From: SZUA-217 sp964194555
GTDB taxonomy: Bacteria > Actinomycetota > Acidimicrobiia > Spongiisociales > ZC4RG35
Length of the DNA stretch: 25,825 bases
Direction: 5' to 3'
Assembly: GCA_964194555.1 (NCBI GenBank)
Contig: CAXMMT010000015.1
Span: forward strand, 1 to 25,825
This document shows positions 16,325 through 23,440 of this stretch, one piece after another. The notes below the pieces were generated by a model. The model saw only the letters and a list, made by a program, of their open reading frames with translations, was not told the origin of the DNA and did not search any database. The number at the start of each line of letters is the position of its first letter. The stretch's first letter is position 1. The position numbers and the translations under genes are program-made.

Positions 16325-17335
16325 CTAGACCCCCGTTTTGCGCTCCGCCATTCCGTTGAGGACCTCGAGGACAATTCGGTTCGCCAGGTAGGCGGTCTGC
16401 TCTCCCGGTCCGTCATATGGTGGTGACACCTCGACGATGTCTGCCCCGAGCACGTTGAGATCCTTGGAGATTCTCCGGATCGTGTCGAGAAGCTCTCGGG
16501 AGTTGAGACCACCGGGCTCGGGCGTGCCAGTTCCGGGGGCCATGCCCGGATCGACGACGTCGATGTCCACCGAGATGAACACGCCCTTGGCTCCGCCATC
16601 GAGTGAATATGCGACTGCCTCGTCGACCACATCGTCGAGACCACGATCCACGATCTCGTTCATCATGAAGGTTCGCATCTTCTGCTCCCCCATCCACTCG
16701 ATGACTTCCGGCTCGGGCCAGTAGCCGCGCAGCCCGATCTGGACGAACCGATGCCCGGGGATGGCGCCGGATTCGACAAGACGACGCATCGGCGTGCTGT
16801 GCCCGGCCAGCCCTCCTCGCTGGATAAAGCCGGTGTCGGCGTGGGCGTCGAAGTGGATCAGAGCGATCTCGCCAAAGCCGTGGACGCGTGCCACTCCAAG
16901 GGCGTCGGGCCAGGTGATGGTGTGGTCGCCACCGAGGATGATGGGCACTTTGCCCGCAGCCGAGATGTCGGCGACGGCATCGGCTATCCGCTCTACGGAC
17001 TCCTCCATCTCACCAGGAATCACGTTGACGTCGCCGATGTCGACCACACCGAGAACCCCCAAGGGGTCGATCCCGGTGGGTAGATGAGGGCGGTATCCGT
17101 CCATTGCCCCGTAGTCGGCATTGCGGATGGCCGCAGGGCCGAATCGGGCTCCGGGCCGGTAGGTGGTGCCCCAGTCAAAGGGCGCTCCGAGGATGACAAC
17201 GTCTCCATCGCCCAACTCATCGGGGGTTGCTGCCGGAACTCCCAGAAAGGAGTTGCGGGATGCAAAGGAGATGTACTCCGCGGAGGCAAACGGAATCTCG
17301 GTCTTGCGCTGTTCGTAGGGCGTGTACATCGGCAT
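16325..17335 (-). CDS. Ureohydrolase of the agmatinase/arginase family
   Basis: A 336-aa metal-dependent hydrolase that would release urea from a guanidino compound. Binuclear metal ligands are visible: His138 in GGDHT, Asp163/His165/Asp167 in DAHADT, and Asp257/Asp259 in SVDIDVVDP. PGTGTPEPGG is the family's next conserved block, and GAPFDWGTTYRPGARFGP is the N-terminal block. Agmatinase (agmatine to putrescine) is the default name; guanidinobutyrase, guanidinopropionase and guanidine hydrolase share these motifs and cannot be separated by eye. Start at 17335 or two codons later. Upstream on its own strand is TAGCGT close to the start and the imperfect palindrome AACTGGACTTCGAGTT (17345-17360). 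It precedes the TMADH-like gene by 66 nt, and the polyamine-type transporter nearby favours an amine-releasing role. Confidence 0.88.
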   Translation of the reverse strand: MPMYTPYEQRKTEIPFASAEYISFASRNSFLGVPAATPDELGDGDVVILGAPFDWGTTYRPGARFGPAAIRNADYGAMDGYRPHLPTGIDPLGVLGVVDIGDVNVIPGEMEESVERIADAVADISAAGKVPIILGGDHTITWPDALGVARVHGFGEIALIHFDAHADTGFIQRGGLAGHSTPMRRLVESGAIPGHRFVQIGLRGYWPEPEVIEWMGEQKMRTFMMNEIVDRGLDDVVDEAVAYSLDGGAKGVFISVDIDVVDPGMAPGTGTPEPGGLNSRELLDTIRRISKDLNVLGADIVEVSPPYDGPGEQTAYLANRIVLEVLNGMAERKTGV

Positions 17336-17344
17336 CGGTACGCT

Positions 17345-17360
17345 AACTGGACTTCGAGTT
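17345..17360. promoter_or_regulatory. Imperfect palindrome upstream of the ureohydrolase gene
   Basis: AACTGGACTTCGAGTT: 12 of 16 positions are self-complementary, with AACT/AGTT arms. It lies 10 nt upstream of the ureohydrolase start, next to TAGCGT on the minus strand, a possible -10. On the minus strand it contains AGTCCAGT, loosely like CGTCCAAT of the shared element but without the ATTGCGC half. It may be an operator for a different regulator, or chance. Confidence 0.25.
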
Positions 17361-17414
17361 GCCCGGAACTTTCAACCGATAGCCCAGTGCCCTGAGTCGC
17401 AAATCATGCACAGA

Positions 17415-17520
17415 ATCTCGCCTGCCCTCGACGCCCCTGGCTGCGTTCTCCGCCTCGACGCAGCTACGGCTGCGCCTTCGGTGTGCGTTCTTGCCAGAAA
17501 CGCCGATGCCTGGGCGAGAT
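17415..17520. repeat. REP-like intergenic inverted repeat with a central TACG-loop hairpin
   Basis: Nested symmetry spans 106 bp. Outer arms ATCTCGCC (17415-17422) and GGCGAGAT (17513-17520) are exact; further in, CTGGC (17437-17441) pairs with GCCAG (17493-17497). At the centre, CGCAGC-TACG-GCTGCG (17459-17474) is a perfect 6-bp stem closed by C(TACG)G, a very stable tetraloop type in RNA. TGCGTTCT occurs as a direct repeat at 17442 and 17484. No coding-like frame fits. The design resembles mobile extragenic palindromes, but only one copy is in the window. Confidence 0.55.
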
Positions 17521-17556
17521 CAGCGCGAACTCACGACTCAGGACACTTGATCTGGC

Positions 17557-17799
17557 ATGATGACGACGATGTCCGAGCAGACAGCAGAGAACGAGATAAC
17601 GCCGGCCGCCCGGATGGGCAAGGCGATTTCCAAGGGAGCGGTCATCGCGCTGCCTCTGGCGATAGTCTTTCTGACAATCTCGGTCTGGCTGATAACCGAC
17701 CTCGACCTGGGCGACTCTTTCGTCACGGCTCTTCTCCCCGGAGTCCTTCTCGGTGGCTTTGCCGGAGGGTTCACCGGTCTGGCCCTCACCATGGATTAG
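17557..17799 (+). CDS. Small two-helix membrane protein, unknown function
   Basis: An 80-aa protein. The first 27 residues are polar with a basic patch (RMGKAISKG); two hydrophobic segments follow, roughly VIALPLAIVFLTISVWLI and FVTALLPGVLLGGFAGGFTGLAL, joined by an acidic DLDLGD turn. The second helix is glycine-rich, suggesting helix packing. ATG codons at 17557, 17560 and 17569 are all possible starts; none has a strong ribosome site. I do not recognise a family. It lies between the inverted-repeat element and the aminotransferase gene, 131 nt before the latter, so cotranscription is possible but unsure. Hydrophobicity pattern and codon use look like a real gene. Confidence 0.6.
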   Translation: MMTTMSEQTAENEITPAARMGKAISKGAVIALPLAIVFLTISVWLITDLDLGDSFVTALLPGVLLGGFAGGFTGLALTMD

Positions 17800-17930
17800 T
17801 CCTCGCGCACGCTGAACACGATCGTCTGGGGGTCGGAGAACTCCTCGATTCGCTGCCCCCCATCCTGTGTCCGTGCCGGCACGGCAGCACCAGCCGTAGT
17901 TGTATCCTCTGCTCCAGAGGAGTGAGAGCT

Positions 17931-19247
17931 ATGAGTCTTCAAGGAGTCAGAACCGCGGAGTGGTTCGAACGGGCGTCGTCCGTATTGATAAACGGTGTCT
18001 CCAGCCAGTTTCGCTATTGGGGTGATGACGACACGATTGTCATCGACCACGGTGAGGCCGGTCATCTCATCGACATGGATGGAAACCGCTACATCGACTA
18101 CCAGCTTGGTTTCGGACCCGTCATTCTCGGTCATGGGGATGAGAAGGTGGCAGCGGCTGTCGCCGAAGCGGCCGCCTCCGGCACCAGCTTCGCCATGACC
18201 CAAAGAATTGAGATAGAGGCCGCGGAGAAGGTGATGGATGCTCTCGGCTGGGCCGACGGCATGCGATTCACCAACACCGGCACTGAAGCGACCATGCATG
18301 CTATCCGGCTCGCCCGCGGCGTCACGGGAAGAGACGTTGTTGTCAAGTTCGAGGGCCAGTATCACGGTGTCCATGACTATGTGATGTTCTCGACGGCGGG
18401 GGCACCACCCGACGCTCTCGGGTCGAGGTACAGCCCGGTGCCGTGGCAATCATCCTCGGGCATACCCGACTCGATACGCACCTATATCCGAACTCTTCCG
18501 TTCAACGATCTCGAGTTGGCGGAGAGGACTTTTCAGAACGAAGGAAATCGAATCGCCGCGGTCATCGTGGAGCCGATTCTGGGCAACGCCTTCGGTCTCA
18601 CTCCTGAGGACGGGTACCTCGAAGGTCTGCGCCGGCTGTGCGATGAATCCGGGGCTGTTCTCATCTTTGACGAGGTCAAGACAGGATTTCGAATAGCCGT
18701 CGGTGGTGCCAAAGAGTATTTCGGAGTGACTCCCGACATCGGCACCTATGCCAAGGCTCTCGGAAACGGTTTCCCGGTGGCAGCCATCGCCACACGGGGT
18801 GAGCTGGTCGAGGGCTGGCGCAAGGGTGGTATTACCCAGGCGGGCACATACTCAGGCAACGCGGTGGCCGCCGCTGCTGCGACCGCGACGATTGACCAAC
18901 TCACCACCGGTGAGCCGCTCGCCCGTGTCGAGAAAGTGGGACAGGCACTGATGGAAGGCTTGGCAGGGATTCTCTCCGAGCTGAATGTCGAGGGCACGAT
19001 CACCGGTCACCCGTCGATGTTCTCGATCTACTTGGGAGAGGGAGAGCCAAAGGAGTTTCGCGACGCGGCGGGTCATGACACCGACCTTTACGAGAACATT
19101 TGCTTCCGCATGATCAAAAAGGGCGTGATGCCCTGTCCGGACGCTCTCGAGCCGTGGTTCGTCTGCGCTGCCCATACCGACGAGGACGTGGCCACGTCGC
19201 TTCAGGTATTCGAGGAGTCGTTGACGGAGGCGTTGGCGGACAGGTGA
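17931..19247 (+). CDS. Class III PLP aminotransferase, glutamate-1-semialdehyde aminomutase-like
   Basis: A 438-aa PLP enzyme. The ATG at 17931 follows a strong ribosome site (AGAGGAG, 8 nt upstream). Visible marks are TNTGTEATMHAIRLAR (phosphate-binding loop), KFEGQYHGVHDY, VIVEPILGN, IFDEVKTGFR with Asp247 for the pyridine nitrogen, and GTYAKALGNGFP with Lys275 as the Schiff-base lysine. The pattern is closest to GSA aminomutases (HemL type). However, the sequence context is not a haem locus, and AGTYSGN is shared by wider omega-transaminases, so I call a GSA-like aminotransferase acting on an unknown amino substrate. Its TGA overlaps the GTG of the DapB-like gene (GTGA at 19244-19247), so the two are translationally coupled and probably in one pathway. 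Confidence 0.88.
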   Translation: MSLQGVRTAEWFERASSVLINGVSSQFRYWGDDDTIVIDHGEAGHLIDMDGNRYIDYQLGFGPVILGHGDEKVAAAVAEAAASGTSFAMTQRIEIEAAEKVMDALGWADGMRFTNTGTEATMHAIRLARGVTGRDVVVKFEGQYHGVHDYVMFSTAGAPPDALGSRYSPVPWQSSSGIPDSIRTYIRTLPFNDLELAERTFQNEGNRIAAVIVEPILGNAFGLTPEDGYLEGLRRLCDESGAVLIFDEVKTGFRIAVGGAKEYFGVTPDIGTYAKALGNGFPVAAIATRGELVEGWRKGGITQAGTYSGNAVAAAAATATIDQLTTGEPLARVEKVGQALMEGLAGILSELNVEGTITGHPSMFSIYLGEGEPKEFRDAAGHDTDLYENICFRMIKKGVMPCPDALEPWFVCAAHTDEDVATSLQVFEESLTEALADR

Positions 19248-19990
19248 TTCGTGTAGCTGTCTCGGGGGCAGGGGGGAAGCTGGCCGGTCCAATCATCGAG
19301 GGGATCGTCTCATCTGATGACCTCACCCTCTCGGGTTTGTTCAACCCCAAGCGGGCTGGTTCAGAGATGGCAGGGGTGACCATTGCCGGAGAGCATGGCG
19401 CTGTTGATGCCGATGTGATGATCGAGACGGCACACCCCGATGTCGTGTTCGAGAATCTCGCATCCTGGCGTGATCTCGGTATGGCGGCTGTGGTGGGCAC
19501 ATCTGGATTCACACCGGAGCGACTCGCAGAGCTCGGTGAGATGTGGGGCGCCGATTCAGCGTGTCTGGTGGTTCCTAACTTTGCCATCGGCGCCGTGTTG
19601 ATGATGCGCTTTGCAGCCGAGGCCGCAAGCCACTTTGAGGCGGTGGAGGTCATCGAGCGTCACCATGCCTCCAAGCCTGACGCTCCCTCGGGCACGGCGC
19701 TGGCATCGGCGATGGGCATTGGGGCAGGAGGTGGAACCTCCGCCGAGGGTTCGGAGGAACTGGTCACTGGAGCGAGGGGGGCATCGGTCGAAGGGGTGAG
19801 AATCCACTCGCTGCGTCTTCCTGGTGTCCTATCCCAGCAGGAGGTCGCCCTCTCCAACGCCGGTGAAGTCCTGTCGATAGAGCATCTCTCCACGAGCTAC
19901 CAGTCGTTCGCAGCGGGGGCGCTTCTTGCCGCACGAAAGGTTCAGTCGCTTCCCGGGGGTGTCCACTTGGGATTGGACGCCGTCCTCTAA
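19244..19990 (+). CDS. DapB-type (dihydrodipicolinate reductase family) oxidoreductase
   Basis: A 248-aa protein. The N-terminus IRVAVSGAGGKLAGPIIEGI is a dinucleotide-binding start of DapB type, VVGTSGFTPERL is the second NAD(P) block, and the active-site motif ERHHASKPDAPSGTA (138-152) has the His-His and Lys of DapB. Canonical DapB reduces 4-hydroxy-tetrahydrodipicolinate in lysine and diaminopimelate synthesis; length and motifs fit. The neighbours do not: it starts with a GTG overlapping the stop of an aminotransferase and is followed 12 nt later by a TPP enzyme, with no dapA. It may be the genome's dapB placed oddly, or a paralogue reducing a cyclic imine. A second dapB elsewhere in the genome would decide. 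For that reason no gene symbol is given. Confidence 0.85.
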   Translation: MIRVAVSGAGGKLAGPIIEGIVSSDDLTLSGLFNPKRAGSEMAGVTIAGEHGAVDADVMIETAHPDVVFENLASWRDLGMAAVVGTSGFTPERLAELGEMWGADSACLVVPNFAIGAVLMMRFAAEAASHFEAVEVIERHHASKPDAPSGTALASAMGIGAGGGTSAEGSEELVTGARGASVEGVRIHSLRLPGVLSQQEVALSNAGEVLSIEHLSTSYQSFAAGALLAARKVQSLPGGVHLGLDAVL

Positions 19991-19996
19991 TACCGT
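19967..19996 (+). promoter_or_regulatory. Candidate internal promoter for a leaderless TPP-enzyme transcript
   Basis: TTGGGA (19967-19972), 18-bp spacer, TACCGT (19991-19996) immediately after the DapB-like stop, then 6 nt to the ATG at 20003. This is the leaderless spacing seen at 9245-9257 and 23851-23863, and the same hexamer as the -10 at 1093-1098. It would let the TPP enzyme be made apart from the upstream pair. Confidence 0.45.
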
Positions 19997-20002
19997 CATC
20001 GC

Positions 20003-21634
20003 ATGGTGCAGATCCACGGCGGACAAATCATCGCCCGGGCTCTCAAGTCTGAAGGCGTGGACACCGTCTTCACCCTCACCGGCGGCCACATCGTCCCGAT
20101 TCTCGACGGTTGCATCCAGGAGGACATCAAAGTCGTCGACGTCCGTCACGAGCAGGCTGCGGCGCATGCTGCCGAGGCCTACACCCGCTTGACCGGAAAG
20201 CTGGGTGTCGCTGCGGTGACTGCCGGGCCCGGTGTCACCGACACGGTCACCGGTGTGGCTACGGCCTTCTACGCCGCCACCCCGATGCTTGTCATCGGTG
20301 GGCGTCATTTGATCCGCCAGGAGCTCAAGGGCGGGCTCCAGGAGATGGACCACACCCGGCTCTTCCGCTCGATCACCAGGTGGTCGGCTACCGCATGGCA
20401 GGTGGACCGGCTTGCCGACTACATCGCAACCGCGGCACGTCATGCATTCGAGGGAAGGGGCGGTCCTGTCTTCCTCGATGTGCCGATGGATGTCCAGTTC
20501 GACATGGTGGAGGAGACTGCGGTCAGATTTCCGGCCTCCTATCGCGCCTCATCCGGTTTTGGGGCAGATGACGACACTCTCGCTCAGATAATCGGGGCGC
20601 TTGGGGATGCCGACAGGATCATGGTGTTTGCCGGTGTCGGCGCGCGCCCGGGTGAGCCCAACCGTCTCGCCGACCTGGCCGAGCTGTTGCAGGCCCCGAC
20701 CTATGTCAATAGCCGCGCTCGCGGCTCGTTGCCCCATGGTCATCCGCTTCTCGGCAACTACCAGCGGTCGCAAGCGATGGACGAGGCCGACGTGGTGCTT
20801 GCCCTCGGTGTGGATTGGGACTTCCGCACCGGCTACGGCGAGAAGATCTCACCCGATGCGACGGTCATCCAAATCGACGCCGACCCAGCGAAAGTGGGCT
20901 GGAATCGGCCCGCACAGGTCGGCGTGGTCTCCGATCCGATGACGGTGGTGAGCCAACTCGTCGCCAGGGCCGACGACATCAGACGCGACCAGACACCGTC
21001 CTGGACATCAGAAATCATGGACGCCGAGGCGGGGAGCACAGCAGCCGCCCTTGTCGAGGCCACCGACGACTCATCACCCGTCACGCCACAGAGATTTGCC
21101 AGGGAGGTTGCCGAGTTCTTCGGCCCCGACGCCGTTGTCGCCGTCGATGGCGGCGACATCGTCTCCACCACGGCCCGCTGGCTCCAGACCTCGACCGCCG
21201 GCCATGTTCTCGATCCTGGCCCATTTGGCACACTCGGAACGGGCGCGCCCTATGCCATTGCCGCCAAAACGGTCTTTCCGGAGAAAATGGTGGGCATTGT
21301 CTTTGGTGATGGCGCGTTCGGGTTCAACGCCATGGAGTACGACACCATGGTCAGGCTTGGCCTGCCGGTCATCGGGGTAGTCGGCAACAACGGTGTCTGG
21401 GCCAACATCAAGACCTTTCACAAAATGGCCTACCCCGATCGGTTGGTGGCGACCGATCTCGGCATCAGGCCTTATCACGAGATGGTCAGGGGTCTTGGCG
21501 GTTACGGCGAGTTTGTCGACGACCCAAACGAGATCCGACCGGCGCTGGAGAGGGCACGCCAGTCAGAACTGCCTTCTCTCATCAACGTCCACATCGCGGA
21601 AACGATGCGGATGTCCTCCAACTACTCCCAATAA
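20003..21634 (+). CDS. Thiamine-diphosphate enzyme, acetolactate synthase / 2-hydroxyacyl-CoA lyase-like
   Basis: A 543-aa member of the ThDP decarboxylase/synthase superfamily. Glu50 (VRHEQAAAHAAEAY) is the cofactor-activating glutamate, PGVTDTVTGVATAF and RWSATAW are family blocks, and GDGAFGFNAMEYDTMVRLGL around 435 is the ThDP/Mg motif ending in GNNGVW. ALGVDWDFRTGYG is of the type found in IlvG-like and HACL-like proteins rather than in canonical IlvB. True acetolactate synthase usually sits with an ilvN regulatory subunit, which is absent here. It may instead decarboxylate or condense a 2-keto acid made by the aminotransferase upstream. The ATG at 20003 is 12 nt after the DapB-like stop, with a possible leaderless promoter of its own. 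Confidence 0.85.
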   Translation: MVQIHGGQIIARALKSEGVDTVFTLTGGHIVPILDGCIQEDIKVVDVRHEQAAAHAAEAYTRLTGKLGVAAVTAGPGVTDTVTGVATAFYAATPMLVIGGRHLIRQELKGGLQEMDHTRLFRSITRWSATAWQVDRLADYIATAARHAFEGRGGPVFLDVPMDVQFDMVEETAVRFPASYRASSGFGADDDTLAQIIGALGDADRIMVFAGVGARPGEPNRLADLAELLQAPTYVNSRARGSLPHGHPLLGNYQRSQAMDEADVVLALGVDWDFRTGYGEKISPDATVIQIDADPAKVGWNRPAQVGVVSDPMTVVSQLVARADDIRRDQTPSWTSEIMDAEAGSTAAALVEATDDSSPVTPQRFAREVAEFFGPDAVVAVDGGDIVSTTARWLQTSTAGHVLDPGPFGTLGTGAPYAIAAKTVFPEKMVGIVFGDGAFGFNAMEYDTMVRLGLPVIGVVGNNGVWANIKTFHKMAYPDRLVATDLGIRPYHEMVRGLGGYGEFVDDPNEIRPALERARQSELPSLINVHIAETMRMSSNYSQ

Positions 21635-21655
21635 CCCGTTACCTGAGGTAGTTAG

Positions 21656-21669
21656 GCCCGTATCCGGGC
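21656..21669. terminator. Small hairpin between convergent genes
   Basis: GCCCG-TATC-CGGGC, a 5-bp stem, between the TPP-enzyme stop (21634) and the DUF2237 stop (21670). No T-run follows on either strand, so termination here is uncertain. Confidence 0.3.
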
Positions 21670-22068
21670 TCAACTCTCTCGGGAAAGCCCGCCGGGATCG
21701 TCAGGAACGTCGACCGCATGTTCTTCCAGCGCCTCCAGCGGGACGATTTGCAAAGCCCTTTCATGAGTCGAAGCGAGCACTACCGGCGCGGCGACGCCGT
21801 CGCGATAGGCCCTCAGCCAGTTGCGTGAGGTGACACACCAACGGTCACCAGGTTTCAGCCCGGGGAAGTGGTGTTGTGGCATAGGAGTGATCAGGTCGTT
21901 GCCGACGGTGCGCTGATGCTCGAGGAACTCGGTGGTGATTACCGCACAGATGGTGTGACTTCCCATATCTTCGGGTGCCGTCTCGCAGGCGCCATCACGA
22001 AACCAGCCGGTGATCGGATCGATGCTGCACGGCTCGAGGTTGCCGCCGATGACGTTTTGCTCAGGCAT
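21670..22068 (-). CDS. DUF2237 family protein
   Basis: A 132-aa soluble protein of the DUF2237 (COG3651) type: NVIGGNLEPCSIDPITGWFRDG at the start, then CETAPEDMGSHTICAVIT, GNDL, FPGLKPGDRWCVTSRNW and VVLASTHERALQIVPLEALEEHA. These blocks cover nearly the whole length, so the family call is firm, but the family has no established function. Two cysteines (in EPC and CETAPED) and the GSHT motif are typical conserved positions. It starts 19 nt after the uppP stop and is probably the last gene of that minus run. Confidence 0.85.
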   Translation of the reverse strand: MPEQNVIGGNLEPCSIDPITGWFRDGACETAPEDMGSHTICAVITTEFLEHQRTVGNDLITPMPQHHFPGLKPGDRWCVTSRNWLRAYRDGVAAPVVLASTHERALQIVPLEALEEHAVDVPDDPGGLSRES

Positions 22069-22087
22069 CCCCAGACACTATCGCCGA

Positions 22088-22870
22088 CTAGAAGACCACA
22101 ACGGTGAGTAGACCGACCGCCAGGCAGTAGATCGCGAATGGGATCAGTCCAACCCGGCGCAAGGCTGCCAGCAGCCAGGCGATGGCGAAGTATCCCGACA
22201 CCGCGGCGACGGCGAAGCCCACGATGAGCTCTGCACCAAATTCCCCGGATCCGATCAGATCCGGGAGTTGGGTGAGTCCGGCTCCCGCAATCGCGGGGAT
22301 CCCAAGCAGGAACGAGAACCGGGCTGCCTCGACAGGGGAGAACTTTCTTCCGTTTCCGGCGCTGATCGTGATGCCCGACCTGGAAATGCCCGGGATGAGA
22401 GCGAAGGCCTGGGCGATTCCGACGATCACAGCATCGGGGACGCGTCCATCGATGAATGCCCGTGTCCCGGTGGCCAGTCGCTGGCCAATGACGAGAATCA
22501 CACCGGTCGCCATCAGGGCCCAGCCGACATTGGAGACGGTTGCCTGGAACAATTCGAGGTTGTTCTTGAGTGGGAGCCCGACAATGGCGGGGATGGTCCC
22601 GATGGCCACCAACAGCCCGATCTTGCGCCCTGCAGGCTCGGTACGAAGCCGGAGAACCTTCATCACATCCTCCCAGAAGTAGATGAGGACCGCGAGCAGT
22701 GTTCCCAGATGAAGTACGGCCGTGACGCCGAGGCTGGGAGGAGCGATTTCCACGCCGAGCTCTGCGAGGAATGCGGGGATGATCACGAGGTGTCCTGACG
22801 ATGAGACCGGGAGGAATTCGGTGAGACCCTGGATCAGGCCCCAGATGATCGCGGCTGCCACATGGGGCAC
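22088..22870 (-). CDS. uppP: Undecaprenyl-diphosphatase (UppP/BacA)
   Basis: A 260-aa integral membrane enzyme that recycles the undecaprenyl carrier for cell-wall synthesis by removing a phosphate from undecaprenyl diphosphate. The N-terminal motif GLTEFLPVSSSGHL holds the catalytic Glu and His (Glu18, His27 with this start), and PGISRSG (160-166) is the second conserved motif with its Arg. Several hydrophobic helices follow. I chose GTG at 22870, which places the family motif at its usual distance from the N-terminus; GTG at 22861 is an alternative, and longer readings run through the SAF gene. It starts 8 nt after the SAF-domain gene's stop. Overexpression in other bacteria gives bacitracin resistance. 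Confidence 0.92.
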   Translation of the reverse strand: MPHVAAAIIWGLIQGLTEFLPVSSSGHLVIIPAFLAELGVEIAPPSLGVTAVLHLGTLLAVLIYFWEDVMKVLRLRTEPAGRKIGLLVAIGTIPAIVGLPLKNNLELFQATVSNVGWALMATGVILVIGQRLATGTRAFIDGRVPDAVIVGIAQAFALIPGISRSGITISAGNGRKFSPVEAARFSFLLGIPAIAGAGLTQLPDLIGSGEFGAELIVGFAVAAVSGYFAIAWLLAALRRVGLIPFAIYCLAVGLLTVVVF

Positions 22871-22878
22871 GGTAGTGG

Positions 22879-23397
22879 TCAGCCAGTAGAGACAAGTACT
22901 GCGATTCGCGAGTCTGCCGCCGCTATTGCGACCTCGCCGGCCGACGTCGGCGCTACCGCAATGCCGCCGCTTGCCGCGGCGAAAGGATCGTCGGGAACCG
23001 AGAATGCGATCACACCCTCGACCACTTTGCCCGTGTCGAGCAGAACGATCTTGACTTCGTCGCCGGCTCGAGCAATCGCGGGCACGTCCGCGGAGATGAC
23101 CCACCAGCCGGACGGGATAGCCGAATCGGCCTCTCCGACATCGGAAGCGAGAATCGGCTCGCCTTTCTCGATTGCTACCGCTGCCACAGCGTCAGGGTGG
23201 ACCTGATCTAACAGACCGGAGGGGATGCGTCGGATCTCGGTGTTGATCGACGTGAGGTCATCTCCAGCCACTATCGCCTCGATTGCAAATGGATGATCGA
23301 CAAGAGGATCTGGTCGGAACTCGACCCAGATGGCGATGACCACGAGAAGTCCAGCGGCGACCCATCTTCCGATCGGTGGCGAAGCCAACCACAACAT
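22879..23397 (-). CDS. SAF-domain membrane-anchored protein
   Basis: A 172-aa protein with a short N-terminal anchor (about residues 11-25, WVAAGLLVVIAIWVEF) and an extracytoplasmic part. From about residue 38 it resembles a SAF domain of the CpaB/RcpC or FlgA type (AIVAGDDLTSINTEIRRIP, then VAIEKGEPILASDV), followed by a beta-rich tail with VPAIARAGDEVKIVLLDTG. CpaB proteins act in Flp pilus assembly, but no pilus genes are nearby and the protein is shorter than CpaB (about 240-300 aa), so its role is open. Small SAF proteins of this size are common in actinobacteria, often next to fmdB-type genes, as here. ATG at 23397; stop 8 nt before uppP. Confidence 0.75.
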   Translation of the reverse strand: MLWLASPPIGRWVAAGLLVVIAIWVEFRPDPLVDHPFAIEAIVAGDDLTSINTEIRRIPSGLLDQVHPDAVAAVAIEKGEPILASDVGEADSAIPSGWWVISADVPAIARAGDEVKIVLLDTGKVVEGVIAFSVPDDPFAAASGGIAVAPTSAGEVAIAAADSRIAVLVSTG

Positions 23398-23440
23398 GTC
23401 TCGAACCTACGGTGTCGGTGTCCCCGCGAGAAGGGAGTCG

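Noticed and set aside
17322..17930. Long in-frame extension upstream of the aminotransferase start
   Set aside because: It runs through the inverted repeat and the small membrane gene in another frame; a strong ribosome site and family-typical N-terminus place the start at 17931.
17796..18449. 217-codon minus-strand open frame
   Set aside because: Most of it is antisense to the aminotransferase gene and has no recognisable motif; only its last codons are noted as a low-interest finding.
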